Source: an uncultured Alphaproteobacteria bacterium (GTDB lineage Bacteria > Pseudomonadota > Alphaproteobacteria > HIMB59 > GCA-002718135). Taken from it: 64,000 bases of DNA. How positions within the stretch are numbered: the first letter of the stretch is position 1; each line of letters opens with the position of its first letter. Below are positions 38,106 through 46,755 of this stretch, piece by piece. The DNA lies in contig CACKNC010000005.1 of the NCBI GenBank assembly GCA_902601455.1, positions 19,908 to 83,907 on the forward strand, in the 5' to 3' direction. Below the pieces are notes generated by a model that worked only from the letters and a program-made list of their open reading frames with translations, did no database searches and had not been told where the DNA came from. A program made the position numbers and the translations under genes.

Positions 38106-39187
38106 TGGTTAATAATGATTTTATAAAATTAAGAAATATTTCAAAGAAATTTGATGATGTAATAGCTGTAGACTCTCTTGATTTAGATATAAGTGAGGGT
38201 GAATTTTTCTCTCTTCTGGGCCCATCTGGTTGCGGAAAAACAACTTTATTAAGAATTTTAGCTGGTTTTGAATACCCAACTACAGGTAGTGTTTTTATTG
38301 ATAATAGTGATGTTACCAATCAAACACCAAATTTAAGACCTTCAAATATGGTTTTTCAAAATTACGCTATATTCCCTCATATAAATGTTCAAAGAAATAT
38401 AGAATTTGGATTACGCAAAGAAAAACTTAGCAGAGAGGAATTAAATTTAAGAGTTAAAGAGTCTTTAAAAATGGTTCAGTTGGAAGGCTATGAGGAAAGA
38501 TTCTCCAATCAATTGTCTGGAGGCCAAAGGCAGCGTGTAGCTCTTGCAAGAGCTTTAGTTAAAAGACCAAAAGTATTATTACTAGATGAACCATTAGGAG
38601 CTCTTGATAAAAAACTAAGAGAAGAAATGCAAATTGAATTAAGAAACCTTCAAAAAGAACTTGGAATTACATTTATATTTGTAACCCATGATCAAGAGGA
38701 AGCTATGACTATGTCTGACCGTGTTGCAGTTATGAATGAAGGCAAAATATTACAAATATCACCTCCTAAAGAATTATATAATAAGCCAGTAAATAAATTT
38801 GTTAGTGAATTTATTGGAAATATAAATTTATTGGAAACATCTATAATTGATGAAAATGATAAAAACTTAACTCTTGATATTTTAAATATTGGTAAACAAG
38901 ATTTTAACAAAAATATTTTTAATTCCAAATTATCAGAAAATATATTTGTTGCATTAAGACCTGAGGATATTTCAATTAAAAAAGAAAAAATAGAAACTGC
39001 AGATATAAATATAAAAGGAATTGTAAAAAATGTATCATTTTATGGTGAGAGTACTTATTTTTATGTAAAGGTAGAAGGAATTAATAAATTATTAATGGTG
39101 TCAAATTTTGTTGATCAGGTATCAATTAATGAAAATGATGAATGTAGTTTAGGTATTAATTTAGAGAATATAAAATTAGTTTCTTGA
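38105..39187 (+). CDS. ABC transporter ATPase (PotA-like)
   Basis: GPSGCGKTTLLRILAGFE, LSGGQRQRVALARAL, VLLLDEPLGALD; C-terminal TOBE region. Confidence 0.92.
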   Translation: MVNNDFIKLRNISKKFDDVIAVDSLDLDISEGEFFSLLGPSGCGKTTLLRILAGFEYPTTGSVFIDNSDVTNQTPNLRPSNMVFQNYAIFPHINVQRNIEFGLRKEKLSREELNLRVKESLKMVQLEGYEERFSNQLSGGQRQRVALARALVKRPKVLLLDEPLGALDKKLREEMQIELRNLQKELGITFIFVTHDQEEAMTMSDRVAVMNEGKILQISPPKELYNKPVNKFVSEFIGNINLLETSIIDENDKNLTLDILNIGKQDFNKNIFNSKLSENIFVALRPEDISIKKEKIETADINIKGIVKNVSFYGESTYFYVKVEGINKLLMVSNFVDQVSINENDECSLGINLENIKLVS

Positions 39188-39192
39188 TAAAA

Positions 39193-39218
39193 AAAACCCG
39201 CGAGTTATCGCGGGTTTT
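39193..39218. terminator. Bidirectional intrinsic terminator between convergent genes
   Basis: AAAACCCGCGA-GTTA-TCGCGGGTTTT, perfect 11-bp stem with A/T-tracts on both sides. Confidence 0.88.
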
Positions 39219-39231
39219 AAAACAATTTTAA

Positions 39232-40344
39232 TTAACCACCCATAGAGTAATTTGCCCATTGCATTTCAATATAATCGTTTATTTCATCGCTTGGACTATT
39301 ATTGAAGTTACCATTTGCAAGGTGACTAATTGGATCTTGAGCAACTCCTCTTTCAGCAAGTGCTTCTGTAGATATAGTTTCAAATCCTCTTTTATTTGAA
39401 TGACCATATCCCCATTCGCTAAGCATATAAGCGGATGACTCAAAACTTATAGCTGAGTCTATCAAGTCATAAGCTAAATCAAGATTTGGAGCATCCTTAT
39501 GGAGAACTAAACCACAAGACCAAGTTAGAGTTCCTTCTTTTGGACTCATCATTGGAAATCCTGTATTCCAAGATGACTCATTCCAAGCTAAAGCAGCCCA
39601 AACTTCTTCATCAAGAAGAGCTTGTTCCATACTGGCAGTGTCAGTAGTAAATAATTTAACATTATCTCTCCATCCAGCGGCTGCAGAATAGACCGCATCG
39701 ACATCAGCTTTGGTAATATTTTCCATTTTTTTAACATCGTAACCTAATGCTATTGCATAACAATACCATGAGTCAGCAGCTGAGTCTAAAATAGCAAATT
39801 TACCTTTCATGCGCTCATCCCATAATAGTTCCCAACTAGCATTATTAGGATCAATCCAATCAATTTTTTCTGGATTATATATTATTGAAGTATCACCCCA
39901 GTCAACAGGTGCCATCCAATAATTACCATCAAAGTTTATTGTAGACATGTTAATTAATTCAGGAAATAAATCATTCCAGTTACTTAAGCGACTAGTATCC
40001 AGAGGTTGTATAACGCCTGCTTTATTCCACCTTGGTGGATCAGAGTGACATGGATGAGCTAGATCTACAACATAACCTGAACGTAGTTTTTGTAAACCTT
40101 CTTCGGCGTCACCAAAAATTGAGTACTCAGGGTCACCACCATGTTTTTCAATATAACTAGCATATAAGCCCGGGTCGTCGTAACCACCCCAAGTAAATAG
40201 TTGAGCTTGTTGTTTGGCAAATGCAGTTTTTGGTAACATTGGTATTGTAGTAGATAGAACACCAGCAGCCCCAAGACCTTTAAGCATTTGCCTTCTTGTT
40301 AACTCACCATTTACAATTCGTTTTGATAAATCGTATTTAGGCAT
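39232..40344 (-). CDS. ABC transporter substrate-binding protein (PotD-like) with Tat-type signal peptide
   Basis: LTRRQMLKGLGAAGVLSTTIPMLPKTAFA twin-Arg leader, then polyamine-type SBP sequence (LFTWGGYDDPGLYASYIEKHGG). Confidence 0.85.
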   Translation of the reverse strand: MPKYDLSKRIVNGELTRRQMLKGLGAAGVLSTTIPMLPKTAFAKQQAQLFTWGGYDDPGLYASYIEKHGGDPEYSIFGDAEEGLQKLRSGYVVDLAHPCHSDPPRWNKAGVIQPLDTSRLSNWNDLFPELINMSTINFDGNYWMAPVDWGDTSIIYNPEKIDWIDPNNASWELLWDERMKGKFAILDSAADSWYCYAIALGYDVKKMENITKADVDAVYSAAAGWRDNVKLFTTDTASMEQALLDEEVWAALAWNESSWNTGFPMMSPKEGTLTWSCGLVLHKDAPNLDLAYDLIDSAISFESSAYMLSEWGYGHSNKRGFETISTEALAERGVAQDPISHLANGNFNNSPSDEINDYIEMQWANYSMGG

Positions 40345-40469
40345 AAAATTTTTCCTTCCAAATTATATGTTCATAACAACAAAAAAATTGCTTTTTTTCA
40401 ACACTTTTTTTTAAAATTATATAAATTAACTTTCATTTATCGCCTAAAACGCTTAGTTAAATTTATTTT

Positions 40470-41852
40470 ATGAAATCTAAGTACAAAAAAGTAGAACTTG
40501 CCACCATTAAAGAATTTAACGATTTTAAAAAAAAACATAAAAAAATTAAATACCTTGATGTAATTTTGGGTGATTTATCAGGTATCATTAGAGGTAAAAG
40601 AATTCCTATTTCTGATGCAGATAAAATTTTTATAACTGGTGTACAGTTTTGTTATTCAACCTTTTTACTCGATACATCAGGGTACTGTCCAGATGCAGAG
40701 GGAAGGGGATTCACTGACGGTGATCCTGATGCAAATTATTATCCGGTTAAAAATACACTATCTATTATACCTTGGCATAAAGATAATATAGCTCAAGTAC
40801 TAATTACAATTCAAGATGAGTCACGTTATTCTTCTATTATGGATCCAAGAAATGTTTTAGCTAAAGTGTGGGATAATTTTTCAAAATTAAAATTACATCC
40901 AAGAGTAGCTTTTGAGCTGGAGTTTTATTTAATAAAGAGGAGAAAGAAGCTTGATGAAAATCCAACACCCCCAGTATCTAAAAGAAACAACAGGCAAGCA
41001 GAAGGAACACAAGTTTATGGAATGAGTGAGCTCGATGATTTTTATAATTTTTTAGAAGAAATTAATAATTTTTGTAAAATTCAAAATATACCAGCTTCAA
41101 CTGCATCTTCTGAATTTGCTCCTGGGCAATTTGAAATTAATTTAAACAGTACCACAAATTTATTAAAAGCAGCAGATGACTCAGTTTTATTGAGAAGGCT
41201 TGTAAAGGAAACAGCAATTAAGCATGGTTATGAAGCTACATTTCTATCAAAACCATACCTAAGTGAAGCAGGAAGTGGCATGCATTTACATTTAAGTTTA
41301 TATGATAAAAATAAAAAAAATGTTTTTTCTAAAAATAAATTAAAAAATAAAAATTTACTCCACGCAATTGGAGGTCTCCAAAAAACAATGTATGAATGTA
41401 TGGCTATTTTTGCACCAAACATTAATTCATATAGAAGATTTTTACCTGATCAATTTGTTCCAGTTAATTCTAGCTGGGGGCCAAATAATAGATCTGTGGC
41501 TTTTAGAATTCCAGTTAGTAATGAAGAAGCGACAAGAATAGAACATAGAGTTGCTGGAGCAGAAGCTAACGCTTATTTAGTACTATCTTCAATCTTAACT
41601 GGAATTATGTATGGTTTAAAAAATAAAATCATTCCTGATAAACCACGTATAGATAACGCTTGTGATAATCCAGATAAAGAGATGCCTTTAAATATTGATG
41701 ACGCACTTACAAAATTAAAAAGCTCAAAAGTGATGAACAAATACCTCACCAAAGAGTATGTTAAAATTTATGTTGATCTAAAAAGAAAAGAACAAGTATC
41801 TTTTCATTCAGAAATTTCAAATACAGAACTTAAGTGGTATCTTAATCTTTAG
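40470..41852 (+). CDS. Glutamine synthetase family, gamma-glutamylpolyamine synthetase (PuuA)-like, copy 1
   Basis: LGDLSGIIRGKRIP, AFELEFYLI, EAGSGMHLHLSL, NSYRRFLPDQFVP, EHRVAGAEANAYLVL. Confidence 0.85.
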   Translation: MKSKYKKVELATIKEFNDFKKKHKKIKYLDVILGDLSGIIRGKRIPISDADKIFITGVQFCYSTFLLDTSGYCPDAEGRGFTDGDPDANYYPVKNTLSIIPWHKDNIAQVLITIQDESRYSSIMDPRNVLAKVWDNFSKLKLHPRVAFELEFYLIKRRKKLDENPTPPVSKRNNRQAEGTQVYGMSELDDFYNFLEEINNFCKIQNIPASTASSEFAPGQFEINLNSTTNLLKAADDSVLLRRLVKETAIKHGYEATFLSKPYLSEAGSGMHLHLSLYDKNKKNVFSKNKLKNKNLLHAIGGLQKTMYECMAIFAPNINSYRRFLPDQFVPVNSSWGPNNRSVAFRIPVSNEEATRIEHRVAGAEANAYLVLSSILTGIMYGLKNKIIPDKPRIDNACDNPDKEMPLNIDDALTKLKSSKVMNKYLTKEYVKIYVDLKRKEQVSFHSEISNTELKWYLNL

Positions 41853-42711
41853 TCTCTCCATTAAGACTGAGTATTTCTTCATATAATTCAGGCCTTCTGT
41901 CTCTAAATAGTCCCCAATTTCTTCTGAAGAGATGATTTTCTTCAGTGTCTATTTCTGCAATTATTACTTCTTCTATATCTTTTGAAGCTTCAGCAATTAT
42001 TTTACCAGATCTATTACAAATAAATGATTTTCCATAAAAACCATTAACTTGCCCCTTAACAGATTCTGAACCAATTCTATTTGACGCAACAACTGGCATT
42101 ATGTTTGCAGCAGCATGACCTTGCATTACTGTTTGCCAAGCATCAGAGCTATCATATGTACTCATTATCTCATCACCAATAGCCGTGGGGTAAAACAAAA
42201 CTTCAGCACCTTTTAAGGCCATTATACGAGCAGCTTCAGGAAACCATTGATCCCAACAAATTCCAATACCAATCTTTCCAAACTTTGTATTCCAAACTTT
42301 AAAACCAGTATCACCAGGATTAAAATAATATTTTTCAAGATATCCTGCACCATCTGGAATATGGGATTTTCGATATTTGCCAAGTATTTTACCATCAGAG
42401 TCAATTACAGCTATTGAATTGAAATATGCATTATTATCTTTTTCAAAAAAACTTATTGGTAAGACAACTTTATTTTTTTTTGCAACTTCACTCATTTCTT
42501 TTATTAAAGTATTATTTTCAAAAGGTTGAGCCAACTTAAAAATTTCCTCGTCATATTGAATACAAAAATATGGAGTTTGAAATAATTCTTGAAGCAAAAC
42601 TATATTTGCACCCTGTTGAGCGGCTTTTTCAATTAAATGAATAGATTTTTTTATATTATTGTCAATTTCCCAATCACAACTCATTTGAGTTGCAGCTACT
42701 TTAATCTTCAT
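41842..42711 (-). CDS. aguB: Carbon-nitrogen hydrolase, N-carbamoylputrescine amidase
   Basis: Catalytic Glu (LLQELFQTPYF), Lys (YRKSHIPDG), Cys (GIGICWDQWFPEAARIMALKGAEV); adjacent to agmatine deiminase. Confidence 0.88.
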   Translation of the reverse strand: MKIKVAATQMSCDWEIDNNIKKSIHLIEKAAQQGANIVLLQELFQTPYFCIQYDEEIFKLAQPFENNTLIKEMSEVAKKNKVVLPISFFEKDNNAYFNSIAVIDSDGKILGKYRKSHIPDGAGYLEKYYFNPGDTGFKVWNTKFGKIGIGICWDQWFPEAARIMALKGAEVLFYPTAIGDEIMSTYDSSDAWQTVMQGHAAANIMPVVASNRIGSESVKGQVNGFYGKSFICNRSGKIIAEASKDIEEVIIAEIDTEENHLFRRNWGLFRDRRPELYEEILSLNGETKD

Positions 42712-42925
42712 TTTTTATCCTCTTTTTTTCTTCAAGGTAGTTATGTAAGCTTATTATTTTTTTACTTGCATTTGTTTGGAATACAGATGGTATGATTGAG
42801 TGAATAAATGCCATAACAGAGGCTTTAAATAAATCAAAAGATATTTTTTGAGCTACAGACATGTGTTGAAAGTAGCTTTCATTAGCATCGGTACAATGTT
42901 TTTTTGATTTTTTAAGAAAATTCAT
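42701..42925 (-). CDS. DUF6356-like small protein (start reassigned from 42961)
   Basis: HCTDANESYFQHMSVAQKISFDLFKASVMAFIHSIIPSVFQTNASKKI matches my recollection of DUF6356; in-frame ATG at 42925 lies just after the aguA stop. Confidence 0.55.
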   Translation of the reverse strand: MNFLKKSKKHCTDANESYFQHMSVAQKISFDLFKASVMAFIHSIIPSVFQTNASKKIISLHNYLEEKKRIKNED

Positions 42926-42927
42926 TA

Positions 42928-43971
42928 TTAAAGGCTTAATGGTTGTTGTTGGGTTATGCAATGAATATTTCCTCCACCAAGTGAAATATCAATTCCATTA
43001 ATAGCTATTACTTTTCTATTAGGAAATACTGATTGAATTATTTTTTGCGCATTTTTATCAGCTTTTTCATCTTCGAAACTAGGCATTATGATCCCATCAT
43101 TTGCTATGTAGAAATTAATATACGAACTTGGCTCATCATCATTTGGTATAAGTCTTTTATAAGACATTTCAATTTCAATAACTTCTAACGAACGACCTTT
43201 AGCATCAACTGAAGTTTTTAATATTTCTAAATTTTCATTTAATTTTTCATAAAAAGGGTCCTGTTTATCACTGCAAGATAAAGCTAGAACCTTTCTCTCA
43301 TTTGCAAAACAAGCAATATTGTCAATATGCCCATCAGTTCCTTCATCTGTGCCATGTTTAAGCCAAATAATCTTTTCAATATTTAAATATTTTTTTATGT
43401 TTTCTTCTATTTCTCCTTTTGTAAGTTTCGGGTTTCTGTTTTTATTTAAGAGACATTGTTCAGTTGTAATTAATGTACCTGCTCCATCGACATGTATTGA
43501 TCCTCCTTCGAGAACCATTTGTGATTTAAAATATGTTGCAGAACTTTTATCTATCATAAACTTAGCAATTTTATTATCAGAGTCATGTGGTGTGAATTTC
43601 CCCCACCCATTAAACTCCCAATCAACTCCTCCTAATTTTTTTTTATCATTTAAAAGGAATGTAGCTCCAGAATCTCTTGCCCAACAATCATCATTTTGAA
43701 ATTCATAAATATTTATTGATTTATCAAGTAATTTATTGGCAATTTCTATATCTTGAGGATTAACAATCATATTTACTTTTTCAAAATTTGATATTGCTTT
43801 AGCGACTTCTGCCCATTTATATCTACCTTTTTCAAAATTAAAATGAGACCAACTTTCAATTTCTTTATATGAATTCTTATTATCAAACTCATGAGGCCAT
43901 TGCATCCAACAACATTTATGAGGATACCACTCAGGAGGCATAAAAAAATTTTGTTGCTTTGGATCTGTCAT
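42928..43971 (-). CDS. aguA: Agmatine deiminase
   Basis: MPPEWYPHKCCWMQWPH, NDDCWARDSGATFLL, EGGSIHVDGAGTLITTEQCLLNKNRN, GTDGHIDNIACF, LGGGNIHCITQQ. Confidence 0.93.
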   Translation of the reverse strand: MTDPKQQNFFMPPEWYPHKCCWMQWPHEFDNKNSYKEIESWSHFNFEKGRYKWAEVAKAISNFEKVNMIVNPQDIEIANKLLDKSINIYEFQNDDCWARDSGATFLLNDKKKLGGVDWEFNGWGKFTPHDSDNKIAKFMIDKSSATYFKSQMVLEGGSIHVDGAGTLITTEQCLLNKNRNPKLTKGEIEENIKKYLNIEKIIWLKHGTDEGTDGHIDNIACFANERKVLALSCSDKQDPFYEKLNENLEILKTSVDAKGRSLEVIEIEMSYKRLIPNDDEPSSYINFYIANDGIIMPSFEDEKADKNAQKIIQSVFPNRKVIAINGIDISLGGGNIHCITQQQPLSL

Positions 43972-44106
43972 TTAATCATTAATTTTGCAGTTTGTGCATT
44001 TTCTAAATGTGAAGTCGCCTTTTTTACCTTTTTTTAAAGGTGAATCATTACAACCAACTAAAAAAATAAAAGAAAATAATATTACAAAGCTTAACATTTT
44101 TTTCAT
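43972..44106 (-). CDS. Small putative lipoprotein (44 aa), not in supplied ORF track
   Basis: Read manually: MKKMLSFVILFSFIFLVGCNDSPLKKGKKGDFTFRKCTNCKIND-stop; lipobox LVGC; start overlaps the upstream gene stop. Confidence 0.55.
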   Translation of the reverse strand: MKKMLSFVILFSFIFLVGCNDSPLKKGKKGDFTFRKCTNCKIND

Positions 44107-45443
44107 TAATACTTATCCTTAAATTTATAGTAAGCAAGTGCTACCCTTAAGTAAAATAATCTTAGTTTAGGAAATGGAAATTTACTTGGTAATCCTTTGT
44201 AAATTTTAGAAATATTTAAATCTTTACTATTAGATACAATTAATTTTGTAAGTTCGTTACCTGCCCAGGGTGCTGTGTTAACTCCATTTGCTTGATACCC
44301 AAAACTGTAATATATTTCATCATCATCAAGCTTTCCTATTGATGGAGAAAATTTGGTTGTAACAGCAACTAAACCTCTCCAATGAAAATCTATATTTACA
44401 TCACTCCAATTGGGAAACACATTTTTCATTTGTTTCTCCATTTGTTTTGATTTTTCTAATGAAGACTCTTCACTACCAATTAAATCTCCTCTTGCTCCAA
44501 ATAAAAACCTCTTATCCTTTAATAATCTGTAATAAAATAATAGATTTCTAATATTTAAAACTGGATTATTAGTTATAAAATTATGAGATTGTATTTCATC
44601 ATCCGTTAATGGTCGTGTGATAATTATATTAGATATAACGGGTAAAATCATATTATTTAATTTAGGAAATATATCATCTTTATAAAAACCATTAGTGGCC
44701 ATTACTATTTTATTTGTATTTATAATTTGGTTATTTGAAATAATTTTATACTTACCATTTACTTTTTCTATTTTTGTAACTTTGCTTTTTTGAAAAATTT
44801 TTACTCCAGCTTGATTTGCAGTTTTTGCTAAACCTATTAAAAACTTAAGCGGATTTATTGCAAATCCAGGCTTATAAGACATAGCTCCAAACTGCTCATT
44901 ACCGCCGTGACCAATTTCATTAAATTCTTCTCTTGTAAAAACTTTTGTTTCTATGCCGAATTCTTTTTTGTATTTTTCAGCTTCTTCTTTAATATTCTCG
45001 AAATAACTTGGGTGTGGAGCTACTTCAAAATTACTATCACCAGTTAAATCACAATCAATATTATACTCTTTAATTATAGATTTTGTAAAATTAGAACCTT
45101 CTATAGTATTTTGAAAAAATTTTTTTGTTTCTGTTCTTCCATATTTTTTGAACATTTTTTTTACAGACATTTTTGCAGGTGGTATACAGCAAAAACCAGC
45201 ATTTCTTCCTGAGGAACCCCATCCTATATGACCAGCCTCAAGTAGAACGACATCTTCGTTATGTTTTTTTACTAATGATAAAGCGCAAGAAAGTCCTGTA
45301 TAACCTCCACCAATAACAACAATATTTGCATTAAAATTAGTATCTAGAGTTTTATAGTTATTATCAGTATCAATAGTTGACTCCCAGTAACTTTTTACTG
45401 GTTTTTCAAATTTATAGATATCCTCATGATAAAGATTGGTCAT
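44106..45443 (-). CDS. FAD-dependent oxidoreductase, PuuB-like, copy 1
   Basis: ANIVVIGGGYTGLSCALSLVKKH, GHIGWGSSGRNAGFCCIPP, YSFGYQANGVNTAPWAG. Confidence 0.85.
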   Translation of the reverse strand: MTNLYHEDIYKFEKPVKSYWESTIDTDNNYKTLDTNFNANIVVIGGGYTGLSCALSLVKKHNEDVVLLEAGHIGWGSSGRNAGFCCIPPAKMSVKKMFKKYGRTETKKFFQNTIEGSNFTKSIIKEYNIDCDLTGDSNFEVAPHPSYFENIKEEAEKYKKEFGIETKVFTREEFNEIGHGGNEQFGAMSYKPGFAINPLKFLIGLAKTANQAGVKIFQKSKVTKIEKVNGKYKIISNNQIINTNKIVMATNGFYKDDIFPKLNNMILPVISNIIITRPLTDDEIQSHNFITNNPVLNIRNLLFYYRLLKDKRFLFGARGDLIGSEESSLEKSKQMEKQMKNVFPNWSDVNIDFHWRGLVAVTTKFSPSIGKLDDDEIYYSFGYQANGVNTAPWAGNELTKLIVSNSKDLNISKIYKGLPSKFPFPKLRLFYLRVALAYYKFKDKY

Positions 45444-45460
45444 AAGATAGTATAAATTTC

Positions 45461-45478
45461 ATTGAATGCTTATTCAAT
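45461..45478. promoter_or_regulatory. Palindromic putative TetR/BetI-type operator, site C
   Basis: ATTGAAT-GCTT-ATTCAAT, perfect 7-bp inverted arms, centred in the 53-nt divergent gap between the PuuB-like and Rieske genes. Confidence 0.7.
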
Positions 45479-45496
45479 CAATATTATAATAATTAT

Positions 45497-46729
45497 ATGA
45501 ATAATTCAGAGTTAAAAAAATTGATTAATAAGCAAAAAACTAATTATTCACTTGATCAAGAATTCTATGTTGATCAGCATATTTTTGATCTTGACGTCAA
45601 AAATATTTTTTCAAAACAATGGGTTTTTGTTGGTCATGTTTCAAGAATACCTAATTATGGTGATTATTTTCTTTTTAACATAGGAAAAGAATCAATAATT
45701 ATCGTAAGGGACAAAGATAATGAAGTTCACGCTCATTATAATGTATGTCGTCATCGTGGATCACATATTTGTTTAGAAAATGAGGGAAATTCTAGAGTTT
45801 TAATATGCCCTTATCATGCGTGGACATACAATCTTGATGGTTCATTAAGAGGGGCAAGATTGATGGATAAAGATTTTAATAAAAATGATTGGCACTTACA
45901 TAAATGTAATTCCAAAATTTTTGAGGGATTAATTTTTATAAATTTATCAGAGTATCCAAATGATTTTGAAGAGTTTATTGCGCCCACAAAAAAGTTTATT
46001 GAATTTCACGGTCTAGCTGATGCTAAAATAGCTCATAGGCAATATTACCCAACAGATGGAAACTGGAAACTCACTTTAGATAACTTTCATGAATGTTATC
46101 ATTGTCAACCTTCTCACCCTGAGTATTGTCAGGTTCATGATAAGGATTATATTATTGCTTATGGTGCAGGTAGTAACACAGGACCAGCATCAGAAAAATT
46201 TGATAATATTTTAGTTGAATGGAATAAAAAAGTTGAAAAAATGGGTCACCTTACTGGTGAATACTCAGAAACTGAATTTAATGATTATTCAAGAAGTGCA
46301 GAAAGAACACCATTAAAAGAAGGTATGTTTACAGAAACAAAAACAGGCAAACCTATTTCTAAATTAATGGGACAATTCACAGATTATGATTGTGGCTATA
46401 CATCTGTTGGAACATCGCCTTTTAATAGCCTTCTAATGTGCAACGATTTTGCTACACTCTTTACATTTATACCTGTTTCTCCTCTTTATACTCAAGTAGA
46501 ATTGATGTGGTTAGTTCATAAAGATGCTGAAGAAGGAAAAGATTATAACCTTGATGAAATGAAATGGATGTGGGACGTAACTACCATTGCAGATAAAAGG
46601 ATTATAGAAGATAATCAAAAGGGAGTTCTCTCAAAAAAATATGTACCAGGCCCTTTATCTCAAATGGAAAAAGGTTTAGAAAAATTTAAATCTTGGTACT
46701 TAAAGCATTTAGAAAATAGTTTAACATAA
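45497..46729 (+). CDS. Rieske non-heme iron oxygenase, glycine-betaine monooxygenase (GbcA)/stachydrine demethylase-like
   Basis: Rieske motif CRHRGSHICLE...CPYHAWTYNLDG; mononuclear Fe site region DNFHECYHCQPSHPEYC. Confidence 0.87.
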   Translation: MNNSELKKLINKQKTNYSLDQEFYVDQHIFDLDVKNIFSKQWVFVGHVSRIPNYGDYFLFNIGKESIIIVRDKDNEVHAHYNVCRHRGSHICLENEGNSRVLICPYHAWTYNLDGSLRGARLMDKDFNKNDWHLHKCNSKIFEGLIFINLSEYPNDFEEFIAPTKKFIEFHGLADAKIAHRQYYPTDGNWKLTLDNFHECYHCQPSHPEYCQVHDKDYIIAYGAGSNTGPASEKFDNILVEWNKKVEKMGHLTGEYSETEFNDYSRSAERTPLKEGMFTETKTGKPISKLMGQFTDYDCGYTSVGTSPFNSLLMCNDFATLFTFIPVSPLYTQVELMWLVHKDAEEGKDYNLDEMKWMWDVTTIADKRIIEDNQKGVLSKKYVPGPLSQMEKGLEKFKSWYLKHLENSLT

Positions 46730-46755
46730 AACTAAGATATAATCCCGGTTTCTTA

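Noticed and set aside
43319-43699. 126-aa plus-strand ORF over agmatine deiminase
   Set aside because: Antisense shadow of a confident gene; no homology pattern.
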